Below are positions 16,233-25,828 of a stretch of 64,000 nt of DNA, in pieces (within the stretch, counting starts at the first letter, position 1; every line of letters begins with the position of its first letter). Made by a program: the position numbers and the translations under genes. The notes below the pieces were generated by a model. It was not told the DNA's origin, did no database searches, and saw only the letters and a list, made by a program, of their open reading frames with translations. This stretch comes from Polaromonas sp. JS666. GTDB taxonomy: Bacteria > Pseudomonadota > Gammaproteobacteria > Burkholderiales > Burkholderiaceae_C. The stretch spans positions 434,001 to 498,000 of the forward strand of contig NZ_FNHX01000003.1 in assembly GCF_900103405.1 (NCBI RefSeq). The letters are read 5' to 3'.

Positions 16233-16879
16233 CCATGACTTACCAACGCCGCAGCAAGGACCAGCTCGCCGCCCGCGTCGCGCAGGATATTTTTGACGGG
16301 GCCGTCGTGAATCTCGGCATAGGCCAGCCCACGCTGGTGGCCAACCATTTGCCGGCCGGCCGCGAGGTCATCCTGCAAAGCGAGAACGGCATCCTGGGCA
16401 TGGGCCCGGCGCCCGCCGAGGGCCAGGAAGACTACGACCTGATCAACGCCGGCAAACAGCCGGTGACGCTGCTCAAGGGCGGCGCTTTTTTCCACCATGC
16501 CGACAGCTTCGCGATGATGCGCGGCGGCCACCTTGACATCTGCGTGCTGGGCGCCTTCCAGGTCTCGGCCACCGGCGACCTGGCCAACTGGAGCACCGGC
16601 GAGCCCGGCGCGATTCCGGCCGTGGGCGGCGCCATGGACCTGGCCATAGGCGCGCGGCAGACCTGGGTCATGATGGATTTGCTGACCAAGCAGGGCGCCA
16701 GCAAGCTGGTGAGCCAATGCACGTACCCGCTGACCGGCATAGGCTGCGTCAAGCGGGTTTATTCAGACCTGGCGACACTGGAGTGCACACCGCAGGGCCT
16801 GAAGCTCATAGACACCGTCGACGGCCTCACGCATGCCGAGCTTGAAAAACTGGTCGGCCTGCCGATCGCGGCCGCCTGA
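16229..16879 (+). CDS. pcaJ: 3-oxoadipate CoA-transferase subunit B
   Basis: 216 residues, beta subunit carrying the catalytic glutamate that forms the enzyme-CoA thioester. The motif SENGILGMGP places that residue at Glu52. NLGIGQPTLVANHLP precedes it, and the C-terminal region CTYPLTGIGCVKRVYSDL is standard for the family. Overlaps pcaI by ATGA, so the two subunits are coupled for equal synthesis. pcaF follows after 36 bases, making a pcaIJF operon. Confidence 0.93.
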   Translation: MTMTYQRRSKDQLAARVAQDIFDGAVVNLGIGQPTLVANHLPAGREVILQSENGILGMGPAPAEGQEDYDLINAGKQPVTLLKGGAFFHHADSFAMMRGGHLDICVLGAFQVSATGDLANWSTGEPGAIPAVGGAMDLAIGARQTWVMMDLLTKQGASKLVSQCTYPLTGIGCVKRVYSDLATLECTPQGLKLIDTVDGLTHAELEKLVGLPIAAA

Positions 16880-16915
16880 CGCCTGGTATTTCCACCCTCT
16901 TCGAAAAGACACACC

Positions 16916-18118
<1,203 letters not shown>

Positions 18119-18221
18119 GCGGCATGAGGCGCTGCTGCCGGATTTGCGGCCGGCGGCTAACATGGCGCCTTTCTTTCCTTGCGCCCGCACACCACGGCCT
18201 GGGTAAACCGAAAGACACGCC

Positions 18222-18977
18222 GTGAGCTTCCCGCTGATCACCGACCCCTTTTTCTACGCCGTGGCGATTCCCGCCGTGCTGATGCTGGGCGTCAGCAAGA
18301 GCGGCTTCGGCGCGGGTTTTGGTTCGCTGGCGGTGCCGGTGATGGCGCTGGCCGTCACGGTGCCGCAGGCCGCCGCCATCCTGATGCCGGTGCTGCTGTT
18401 GATGGACCTGCTGGGGCTGGCGGCCTTTCGCCGCGACTTCGATTTCAAGTTCCTGAAGTTCCTGGTCCCCTTCGGCCTGCTGGGCACGCTGGTGGGGGCC
18501 TTGCTGTTCAGGCTGCTGGACGCCAAGGTCGTTGCGGCCCTGGTGGGAATATTCACCTTGTTGTTTTTGGCGCAGCGCCTGTTGTTCCCGCCGCGGCCCG
18601 ACAGCCCGCCGCCGCCGCGCTGGCTGGGCGCGATCCTGACGGTGACCTCGGGCTTCACCAGCTTTGTGTCGCATGCCGGCGGGCCGCCGCTGAGCGCCTA
18701 TGTGATCCCCATGCGCCTCTCCCCGGTGAAGTTCACCGCCACCATGGCGGCCTTCTTTTTTGTCATCAACCTCTCCAAGTGGATTCCTTACGCCTGGCTG
18801 GGCCTGCTGGACCTGCGCAATATGGCGACCTCGCTGGCCCTGCTGCCGCTGGCGCCCCTGGGCGTGTGGATGGGTGTGCGCATGGCGCGCAGCATCAGCC
18901 CGGTGCTGTTTTACCGTTTGCTCTATCTGGGCATGCTGCTCACGGGGTGCAAGCTGCTCTGGGACGGCTTCCACTGA
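18222..18977 (+). CDS. TauE/SafE (TSUP) family transporter
   Basis: 251 residues, about eight hydrophobic spans and no signal peptide, an inner-membrane exporter of the TSUP family; characterised members export sulfite or sulfoacetate. The family pattern is visible in LGVSKSGFGAGFGSLAVPVMA near the N-terminus and GFTSFVSHAGGPPLSAYVIP in the middle (a repeat of the same half-motif). Start is GTG at 18222 with a weak ribosome site. It follows pcaF by about 100 bases but has no obvious link to aromatic breakdown; a role in exporting sulfite from the sulfolactate pathway 40 kb away is possible but unsupported by position. Confidence 0.85.
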   Translation: MSFPLITDPFFYAVAIPAVLMLGVSKSGFGAGFGSLAVPVMALAVTVPQAAAILMPVLLLMDLLGLAAFRRDFDFKFLKFLVPFGLLGTLVGALLFRLLDAKVVAALVGIFTLLFLAQRLLFPPRPDSPPPPRWLGAILTVTSGFTSFVSHAGGPPLSAYVIPMRLSPVKFTATMAAFFFVINLSKWIPYAWLGLLDLRNMATSLALLPLAPLGVWMGVRMARSISPVLFYRLLYLGMLLTGCKLLWDGFH

Positions 18978-19141
18978 GCACTCGCCCCTAGCGCGATTCG
19001 CCACTCGCGTCCAGAACGGCCCCTGGCCTGCGTGGGGTTTTGGGCGGGCACCCGGAGTTTTACCGGCCTGCGTTTCGCGAATTTCTGTGAGAATCACGGT
19101 GATGAGAACAATATGCTTACATTGCGTTTGACCTCCCCTAC

Positions 19142-20032
19142 ATGACCACTGTTGTTTTTGCCGATCTTGTGGGCAGCACCAGCATGTTTGAACGGCTGGG
19201 CGATGAGACCGCGTCGCGCTTCGTGACGCAGCTCATAGGCGTGCTCAGCCAGGTCTTCGAGCAGCACCAGGGCCGGGTCGTCAAGCTGCTGGGCGACGGC
19301 CTGTTCGTGGTCTTTCCCAACGAGGGCGACGCGCTCTCGGCCTGCATCAGCATCCAGAAGCGCCTGCAGGAAAAACCCATCAAGCCCGGCGGCAGCGGCG
19401 CGCCGGTGCAGATGCAGATGGGCATCGAATCGGGCGAAGTGGTCGAGATCGACGGCGACTGCTTCGGCGACACCGTGAATTCCGCCGCCCGCCTGGCCGA
19501 CCTGGCCGGCGCCGCGCAAATCCTCACCACCGAAAACGTCTGGACCGCGCTGTTGCCGGTGCAAAGGTCGGCGCTGCGCAGCATGGGGCCCATGTACCTG
19601 CGCGGCCGGGCCGAAGCCAGCCACGTCTACCGCGTCGAATGGATGGCCGGGCGCGACGAGGACGCCACCATGGCGGGCCGCTCCATGTTCGCCTCGCCCA
19701 GCCAGGCTTTCCTCGAGCTGAGTTTTGCCGGGCAGACCCTGAGGCTGGACGCCAAAAGCAGCAAGCTGGCGCTGGGCCGGGGCGCCGATGCCGCGCTGAA
19801 CCTGAACGACCCGCGGGTCTCGCGCATGCATGCCACGCTGGAGTGGCGCGGCGGGCAATTCGTGCTGACCGACGCTTCCAGCTACGGCACCTGGGTCTAC
19901 CTGGGCAACCAGAGCGAAGCCGTGGTGCTGCGCCGCACCGAGTGCTACCTGGTGGGCAGCGGCCACATCGTGCCGGGCTGCGACCGCACGGACGACAACG
20001 CGCCGCTGGTCGCGTTTGCCATCCGTACCTGA
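19142..20032 (+). CDS. Class III adenylate cyclase with C-terminal FHA domain
   Basis: 296 residues, soluble. The N-terminal half is a class III nucleotide cyclase: metal aspartates Asp8 (VVFADLVGST) and Asp52 (LLGDGLFVVF), and the adenine/transition-state residues Asp110, Asn113 and Arg117 in GDTVNSAARLAD, so it should be active, probably making cAMP. The C-terminal third is a forkhead-associated domain with LALGRGADAALNL, VSRMHATLEW and SSYGTWV, the phosphothreonine-binding residues. The Ser/Thr kinase gene begins 190 bases downstream, which suggests that the FHA domain recognises a kinase-made phosphothreonine. No Shine-Dalgarno is seen before ATG 19142. Confidence 0.88.
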   Translation: MTTVVFADLVGSTSMFERLGDETASRFVTQLIGVLSQVFEQHQGRVVKLLGDGLFVVFPNEGDALSACISIQKRLQEKPIKPGGSGAPVQMQMGIESGEVVEIDGDCFGDTVNSAARLADLAGAAQILTTENVWTALLPVQRSALRSMGPMYLRGRAEASHVYRVEWMAGRDEDATMAGRSMFASPSQAFLELSFAGQTLRLDAKSSKLALGRGADAALNLNDPRVSRMHATLEWRGGQFVLTDASSYGTWVYLGNQSEAVVLRRTECYLVGSGHIVPGCDRTDDNAPLVAFAIRT

Positions 20033-20223
20033 GTTACCTGATGTGTGCGGGCCGCAACAGGCGCGGCGCATCGGGAAAAGTTACGCTTTCCAGAGGCTTG
20101 TCCGCCCGGCGTTGCAGGCTAGAATCGATTTTTGTTTCAAGACGTAGCCGGGCCGCTGGGTAGCCCGCAGGCCATCCCGCCTTTTTTGCCTCTTCAGCCC
20201 ATCTCGCCCAATTCCACCTCCTC

Positions 20224-22515
20224 ATGAGTCTCAAGAAGCTTGGCCGATACGATCTGATCAACGTCCTCGGCAAGGGTGCGATGGGGCTGGTGTACGAGGG
20301 GCGCGACCCCAACCTGGACCGGCGCGTCGCCATCAAGACCATCAAGGTGGAAAACCTCTCCGAGGAGGCCGCCGCCGAATACGAGGTGCGCTTTCGCACC
20401 GAGGCCCGCTCCGCCGCGCGCCTGCAGCACCCGCACATCGTGAGCGTCTACGACTCCGACCGCGACGGCGACATCGCCTTCCTGGTCATGGAATTCGTCG
20501 ACGGCGACGACCTCAAGCACCACCTGGACAAGGGCAACCTCTACACGCTGGAGCAGACCCTGGGCATCATGGGCGACCTGCTGTCGGCGCTGGAGTACGC
20601 GCACCGGCAAAGCATCGTGCACCGAGACATCAAGCCGGCCAACCTGCTGATGGAGACCAGCGGGCGGGTCAAGCTGACCGACTTCGGCGTGGCGCGCATC
20701 CAGGATTCGGGCGAGGCCACGCGCACCCAGGGCTCCATGGTGGGCACGCTCAAATACATGTCGCCCGAGCAGGTGCAGGGCCGCCCGATTGACGCCCGCG
20801 CCGACCTGTTCGCCGCCGGCATCGTGCTGTACCAGCTGCTCACGGGCAAGCGGCCTTTTGACGGCGACACCGATTTCGCGACCATCCAGCAGATCGTGGG
20901 CCACACGCCTGCGCCGCCCAGCAGCTTTAACCCCAAGCTGCCCGCCGCGATCGACGCGGTGGTGGCCAAGGCCCTGGCCAAGTCGCGCGACCAGCGTTAC
21001 GCCAGCGCGCAGGACTTCCTTTTGGCGCTGCAGGCCGCGGCCCGCGAAGCGGCCGACACCACGGTGCAGCCGCCGGCCATACCGGTGGGGCCGGGCAGCA
21101 ACTCGACCTGGACCTCCACGCTGCTGGCCGGTGAAGCCCTGGTCGGCCTGCAGTCAGGCACCAGCGCCGACATCCCCATGGTGACGCAGGAGCTGGAGCT
21201 GGTTTACTGGAAAGAGATCAAGGAGTCCATGGACGTCGAGGACATCCAGGGCTTTCTCGCCAGGTTCCCGTCCGGCATCTATGCCGACCTGGCCCGCCGC
21301 CGCCTCAAGAAGATGGGTGTGCCGGGCGGGGAGGATTCCGACATCGGCAGGCGCCTGGGCACCGGCACCCTGATCGTTCCGCGCCCGGCCGGGCAAGACG
21401 CGGCCGCCGGTGCGACCCATCCGGGGGCGACCAACCCCGGCGTGACCAACCCCGGGATTACCAATCCAGGCGTGGCCAGTTCTGGGGTGACCAGTCCCGG
21501 GGCGACCAATCCTGGGGTGACCCATCCCGGCACGGCGACCGACCTGGCCTGGAAGGCGCTCGAGGAAGCCGCGGCGCAGGCGCCGGTGGTGCCTCCACCC
21601 TTGCCGGCCGTACCCGCAGCCGACGACCCGGATGCCACGCGCCTGGGTGCGCCAGTCATGGCCGTGCCATCGGCACCAGTACCAGCACCGGCCGCACCGC
21701 AGCCGCAGAGCGAGCCCTCTGAATGGCCGGAGACGGTGTTCAGCGATGCCGGCCCGGTGACGGTCCAGTTCGAGGCCGCCGAGGCAAAAGCCAAGGCCGA
21801 AGCCGCGCCTGCCGCCGCCGCAAGCGCCGCGGCCGTTGCGCCCGAGGCCAAGCCGGAGTCCTCCTCGCGCAAGCGCCGCAGCGCCGAGCCGGGCGCGCCC
21901 GCGAAGGCGTCCGCAGCCTCTCCTCCTCCTTACCTGGTGTGGGGCGGGATCGCCCTGGTGGCTTTGGTCGTCCTGGGCGTAGGTGTCAGGCAACTCTCGA
22001 AACCGAAGGCGCCGGCACTGGCGGCCGCCCAGCCGGCCGCCGTGGCGGCGGACAATGCCGGCCCGGCGCGGCCCGCGGCGCCGGCCGCTCCCCAGCCGGC
22101 GGTGCAAGCCGCCCAGGCCCAGCCCGCGGCGGCCGCGGCACCCGTGCCGGCTGCGGCGGCATCGACGGCGGCCGCGCCGCTGTCTCCAGCCTCCAAGGCC
22201 GCGGCGGCGCAGGCCATTGTGGCCAAAAAAGCCGCCCAGGAGAAAGAGCGTCTGGCCAAGCAGCAGGCGGCGCAAGCCAAATCGGGCGGCAGCACCAGCG
22301 CGCCCGCGGCCGCGGCTGCCGAGCATGCCCCGGCACCGGCGCCATCCGCGAATGCCGGCAATCCGCGCCAGGCCTGTGAGGACCGCGTGCTGATCGGCTT
22401 CCAGATCTGCATGAGTGAGCAGTGCGCCAAGCCGGCCTTCACCAACCACCCGGTCTGTGTGGAGCGCCGCGCGATGGAGCAGCGCCGGCGCGAGGCCGAG
22501 CAGCTCAGGCGCTGA
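20224..22515 (+). CDS. Membrane-anchored Ser/Thr protein kinase (PknB/Hanks type)
   Basis: 763 residues. A complete cytoplasmic kinase domain lies at about 8-275: glycine loop GKGAMGLVY, Lys38 in VAIKTIK, catalytic HRDIKPAN (133-140), DFG (153-155) and MSPEQ. A proline/alanine-rich linker follows, containing eight GxTNP-type pentapeptide repeats (21409-21540). One membrane span, YLVWGGIALVALVVLGVGV, lies near residues 570-590, then a low-complexity Ala/Pro stretch and a conserved-looking tail with four cysteines (QACEDR, GFQICMSEQCA, HPVCVERR) that should be periplasmic. It has no PASTA repeats, unlike Gram-positive PknB. Downstream of the cyclase-FHA gene; convergent with the Kef gene. Confidence 0.9.
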   Translation: MSLKKLGRYDLINVLGKGAMGLVYEGRDPNLDRRVAIKTIKVENLSEEAAAEYEVRFRTEARSAARLQHPHIVSVYDSDRDGDIAFLVMEFVDGDDLKHHLDKGNLYTLEQTLGIMGDLLSALEYAHRQSIVHRDIKPANLLMETSGRVKLTDFGVARIQDSGEATRTQGSMVGTLKYMSPEQVQGRPIDARADLFAAGIVLYQLLTGKRPFDGDTDFATIQQIVGHTPAPPSSFNPKLPAAIDAVVAKALAKSRDQRYASAQDFLLALQAAAREAADTTVQPPAIPVGPGSNSTWTSTLLAGEALVGLQSGTSADIPMVTQELELVYWKEIKESMDVEDIQGFLARFPSGIYADLARRRLKKMGVPGGEDSDIGRRLGTGTLIVPRPAGQDAAAGATHPGATNPGVTNPGITNPGVASSGVTSPGATNPGVTHPGTATDLAWKALEEAAAQAPVVPPPLPAVPAADDPDATRLGAPVMAVPSAPVPAPAAPQPQSEPSEWPETVFSDAGPVTVQFEAAEAKAKAEAAPAAAASAAAVAPEAKPESSSRKRRSAEPGAPAKASAASPPPYLVWGGIALVALVVLGVGVRQLSKPKAPALAAAQPAAVAADNAGPARPAAPAAPQPAVQAAQAQPAAAAAPVPAAAASTAAAPLSPASKAAAAQAIVAKKAAQEKERLAKQQAAQAKSGGSTSAPAAAAAEHAPAPAPSANAGNPRQACEDRVLIGFQICMSEQCAKPAFTNHPVCVERRAMEQRRREAEQLRR
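21409..21540 (+). repeat. In-frame 15-bp tandem repeats within the kinase gene
   Basis: Eight degenerate 15-base units encode GATHP, GATNP, GVTNP, GITNP, GVASS, GVTSP, GATNP and GVTHP, then a partial GTAT. They form a flexible, threonine-rich linker between kinase and membrane span; copy number could vary between strains, and threonines may be phosphorylation sites. Confidence 0.85.
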
Positions 22516-22554
22516 GCCGCGGCGACGGCCCGCCAAGGGCAGGCGCGCTCCGGT

Positions 22555-24405
22555 TTACTGTTCGTCCGGCGACTGCTGCTGGCCGTACCAGCCGGCGGGC
22601 CGGCGCTGCGCCTGCTGCTGGCGTTCCTGGGCCAGTTGCTCCTCCAGCTGCAGCCGGCCCTGCGTGGCCACGGCGATGACCTTGGTGCGGTCCTTGCGGT
22701 GCGGGTACATGCGCTCGAACAGCTCGAGGTTGTGCCGGCGAAAACGCATGGCGGCCTGGCGCGCTTCGTGCGGCGGCTGGCCCAGCAGTTCCAGCACGCT
22801 GCGCGCGCTGCGCAGGCTGGACTCGAAGACCTCGCGTTCGACCAGCATCACGCCGCGGTCGCGCAGCGCGTTCCAGTGCGTGACGTCGCGCGCGCGGGCC
22901 ACGATTTGCATCTGCGGGAAGTTCTCGCGCGCGATGTCGACGATCTTGAGCGACTGCTCCATGTCGTCCACCGACAGCACCAGGATCTTGGCGGTGGCCG
23001 CGCCGGCGGTGCGCAGCAGGTCCAGGCGCGTCGCGTCGCCGTAGAAGACGCGGTAACCGAAGGCGCGCACGGTTTCTATCATCTCGGCGTCGTGGTCCAG
23101 CACCGTGGCCTGCACGCCCTGAGCCAGCAGCATGCGGCCCACGATCTGGCCGTAGCGGCCGAAGCCGGCGATGATGATGGGCGCTTCCTGCTGCTCGGAG
23201 ATTTCCTCGAGCTGCGGCAGGTTGCAGTTGGCGTAGCGCGGCACCCAGAGCTTGTCCACGGCCACCAGCAGCAGCGGGCTCAGCAGCATGGACAGCGCCA
23301 CAGCGCCTATCAGCAGCGAGGCCGTTTCGGCGGAAAACACCTGGGCCCCGGCGGCCGCCTGGAACACCACAAAGGCGAATTCGCCGCCCTGCGCCAGCAG
23401 CACCGCGAACACCGGCCGCTCCTGGTAGGGCAGCTTCATGAGCTTGGCCAGGCCGTAGATCACGCCCAGCTTCAGGCCCAGAAAACCCACCAGGATGACG
23501 GCCATCAGGCCGGGCGAGCGCCACAGCACGCCGAAATCGATGCTCATGCCCACGGCGATGAAAAACAGGCCCAGCAGCAGGCCCTTGAAGGGCTCGATGT
23601 CGGTCTCCAGTTCGCGCCGGTATTCGCTTTCCGCCAGCAGCACGCCGGCGAGGAAGGCGCCCAGCGCCATGGACAGGCCCACAAACTGCATCAGCGCGGC
23701 GATGCTGACCACCAGCAGCAGCGAAGCCGCGGTGAAGATCTCGGGTGTGCCGCTGTTGGCGATCCAGCGCAGCAGCGGGCGCAGCAGCAGGCGGCCGCCC
23801 AGGATGATGGCGGCGATCGCGCCGACGATCTTGAGCGCTTCAAACGCCCGGCCGCTGTGGCTGGCGGCCTCGCTGTCGCCGGCCATGGCGCCCAACAGCG
23901 GCAGCAGCGCCAGGATGGGAATGGCCGCCACGTCCTGGAACAGCAGGATGGAAAAGCCCGCCTGCCCGCTCGACGTCGGCAGCAGGTGGCGCTCGCCCAT
24001 GGCCTGCAGCGCGATCGCGGTGGACGACAGCGCCAGGCCCAGGCCGGCGACCAGCGCCGTCTGCCAGCCCACGCCGAAGGCCATGGCCACGCCGGTCAGC
24101 AGGGCGGCGCAGCCCAGCACCTGCGCGCTGCCCCAGCCGAAGATCGGCCGGCGCAGATTCCACAGGCGCTTGGGTTCGAGCTCCAGGCCGATCAGGAACA
24201 GCATCAGCACCACGCCGAACTCGGCGAAATGCAGGATGTCCTGCACATTGGTGACCAGGCCCAGGCCCCAGGGGCCTATGGCGATGCCGGCGGCCAGGTA
24301 GCCGATGATGGAACCCAGGCCGAGTTTTTTGGCCAGGGGCACCGAGATGACGGCAGCCGCTAAATAGATAAAGCTGTTGACCAGCCAGGTGGGTGCATGT
24401 TCCAT
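22555..24405 (-). CDS. KefB/KefC-type cation:proton antiporter (CPA2 family)
   Basis: 616 residues, matching the roughly 600-620 of KefB/KefC. The N-terminal two thirds hold about a dozen membrane spans (for example GSIIGYLAAGIAIGPWGLGL and AVGMSIDFGVL), followed by a cytoplasmic RCK/TrkA-N domain with the NAD-binding motif IIAGFGRYGQIVGRML. Kef proteins are potassium efflux systems gated by glutathione adducts that protect against electrophiles. ATG at 24405 shares its last base context with the upstream gene's stop (TGATG), and the upstream gene is the matching quinone oxidoreductase, which supports a Kef system. Glutathione gating cannot be judged from motifs alone. Confidence 0.9.
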   Translation of the reverse strand: MEHAPTWLVNSFIYLAAAVISVPLAKKLGLGSIIGYLAAGIAIGPWGLGLVTNVQDILHFAEFGVVLMLFLIGLELEPKRLWNLRRPIFGWGSAQVLGCAALLTGVAMAFGVGWQTALVAGLGLALSSTAIALQAMGERHLLPTSSGQAGFSILLFQDVAAIPILALLPLLGAMAGDSEAASHSGRAFEALKIVGAIAAIILGGRLLLRPLLRWIANSGTPEIFTAASLLLVVSIAALMQFVGLSMALGAFLAGVLLAESEYRRELETDIEPFKGLLLGLFFIAVGMSIDFGVLWRSPGLMAVILVGFLGLKLGVIYGLAKLMKLPYQERPVFAVLLAQGGEFAFVVFQAAAGAQVFSAETASLLIGAVALSMLLSPLLLVAVDKLWVPRYANCNLPQLEEISEQQEAPIIIAGFGRYGQIVGRMLLAQGVQATVLDHDAEMIETVRAFGYRVFYGDATRLDLLRTAGAATAKILVLSVDDMEQSLKIVDIARENFPQMQIVARARDVTHWNALRDRGVMLVEREVFESSLRSARSVLELLGQPPHEARQAAMRFRRHNLELFERMYPHRKDRTKVIAVATQGRLQLEEQLAQERQQQAQRRPAGWYGQQQSPDEQ

Positions 24406-25109
24406 CAGGCAGCTCCCCCGGCATTGGCCGCGGCTGCATGTTCGACCAGCCGGTCTCTCATGGGCACGACGCAGGCGGCGCATTGTTCCAGGTCTTCGAG
24501 CTCGGGCCAGTCAGGGTAGCTTTGCAGGCGCTGGCTGAAGGTGGCGACGTGCTCGGCCACGGCCTGCCGGCCTACGCTGTGGGCGCCGTGCAGCACCAGC
24601 GGCGGCAAAAAGCGCATGCCGCACAGGGCCGCGCTCTGTTCATAGGGCGGCAGGAAGGCATCGAAAAAATACCGGTTGTAGCCTTGCGGGTGGTAGGAGT
24701 CCTCGGGGCCGCCCGTGGTGGCGACCAGCCACAAGTCCTTGCCCTGCAGCGCCCGGCCCCGGCCGCCTTCATCGCCAGCCTCGCCTTCGCCGTAAGCCCA
24801 GCCGTAGCTGAACACCTCGTCAAGCCAGAGCTTTTGCAGCGGGGGCATGGAATACCACTGGATGGGGTGCAGCAGCACCACCAGTTGCGCGCGTTCCAGG
24901 GCTGCCTGCTCCTTGGGAACATCGATGGCGTAGTCGGGATAACTTGAGTAAAGGTCTTGCACCTGCACACGCGGCAGGGCCTGCGCGGCCTCCATCAAGG
25001 GGCGGTTGACCCGCGATTCGCGCCAGGCCGGATGGGCTGCAATGACATAAATGTCAGTGTTGGCCGCGCCGCCCGTGGGTTTGTCAGTGGTTGTGATAAG
25101 ACTGTCCAT
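24405..25109 (-). CDS. KefF/KefG-like NAD(P)H quinone oxidoreductase
   Basis: 234 residues, flavodoxin-like FMN enzyme that acts as ancillary activator of Kef potassium efflux channels. Visible: IYVIAAHPAWRESRVNRPLMEAA (in part, AAHPAWRESRVNRPL) for the FMN phosphate site, VLLHPIQWYSMPPLQKLWLDE and VFSYGWAYGEGE, the family hallmark, and LVATTGGPEDSYHPQGYN. ATG 25109 is preferred to a TTG 24 bases upstream because the extra residues have no family match. It overlaps the antiporter start by one base, so the two are translationally coupled. The acidic insertion AGDEGGRGRALQG is a little longer than usual. Confidence 0.88.
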   Translation of the reverse strand: MDSLITTTDKPTGGAANTDIYVIAAHPAWRESRVNRPLMEAAQALPRVQVQDLYSSYPDYAIDVPKEQAALERAQLVVLLHPIQWYSMPPLQKLWLDEVFSYGWAYGEGEAGDEGGRGRALQGKDLWLVATTGGPEDSYHPQGYNRYFFDAFLPPYEQSAALCGMRFLPPLVLHGAHSVGRQAVAEHVATFSQRLQSYPDWPELEDLEQCAACVVPMRDRLVEHAAAANAGGAA

Positions 25110-25156
25110 GCCGTTACCATAGCGGAAAAGCAAGCTTCCATAACGAGGAGATTCGC

Positions 25157-25774
25157 ATGCCCGTGGTTGTGATCGCCAATCCGAAGGGGGGCGTCGGCAA
25201 AACGACGCTGGCCACCAACGTTGCCGGATTTTTCGCCAGCCAGGGCCATACGGTCATGCTGGGGGACGCCGACCGGCAGCAGTCTTCACGGCTGTGGCTG
25301 GGCCTGCGCCCGCCGGCCGCCCGGCAGATCGCCACCTGGGACGTCAACGCCGACCTGATCGTCAAGCCGCCCAAGGGCACGACGCATGTGGTGCTGGACA
25401 CCCCCGGCGGCTTGCACGGCTGGCGCTTCAACGACGTGCTCAAGCTGGCCGACAAGGTCATCGTGCCGCTGCAGCCCAGCGTCTTCGACATCTTCGCCAC
25501 ACGCACTTTCCTGGACCAGCTCGCCGAACACAAGCATGCCGGCAAGATGCAGGTGGGCATTGTCGGTATGCGCGTGGATGCGCGCACCATCGCCGCCGAC
25601 AAGCTGCGCGGCTTCGTCGAAGGCCTGGGGCTGCCGGTGCTGGGCTATTTGCGCGACACGCAGAACTACATCCACCTGGCGGCCCGCGGCCTGACCCTGT
25701 TCGACGTGGCGCCCAGCCGGGTCGAAAAAGACATGGAGCAGTGGAAGGGCATCTGCGAGTGGCTGGAACGTTGA
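25157..25774 (+). CDS. Orphan ParA/MinD-like ATPase
   Basis: 205 residues. Deviant Walker A is NPKGGVGKTTLA (8-19), Walker A' region GDADRQQSS, and the middle strand has VVLDTPGGLHGW. This is the short ParA class without an N-terminal helix-turn-helix. No parB and no parS-like repeat is nearby, and it is far from an origin as far as can be seen, so plasmid-type partitioning is unlikely. Related orphan ParAs position chemoreceptor arrays, carboxysomes or other cargo. Good AGGAG ribosome site (aacgaggagatt) before the ATG. Cargo unknown. Confidence 0.85.
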   Translation: MPVVVIANPKGGVGKTTLATNVAGFFASQGHTVMLGDADRQQSSRLWLGLRPPAARQIATWDVNADLIVKPPKGTTHVVLDTPGGLHGWRFNDVLKLADKVIVPLQPSVFDIFATRTFLDQLAEHKHAGKMQVGIVGMRVDARTIAADKLRGFVEGLGLPVLGYLRDTQNYIHLAARGLTLFDVAPSRVEKDMEQWKGICEWLER

Positions 25775-25805
25775 CTTGTCGCTGAGCCGACAAGAGGCTT
25801 GCCGC

Positions 25806-25828
25806 CATGCCGCTACAGTGGCGGCATG
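25806..25828 (+). promoter_or_regulatory. Hairpin covering the MaoC-like start codon
   Basis: CATGCCGC (25806-25813), seven-base loop, GCGGCATG (25821-25828). The second arm contains the ATG of the MaoC-like gene, so the mRNA stem would hide the start codon. No strong Shine-Dalgarno is visible upstream. Confidence 0.45.

Noticed and set aside
19090-19101. CRP site before the cyclase gene
   Set aside because: GTGA and TCAC are only three bases apart, whereas a CRP site needs about six.
21409-21540. CRISPR-like array
   Set aside because: The 15-base units are contiguous, in frame and without spacers; they encode a repeat linker in the kinase.
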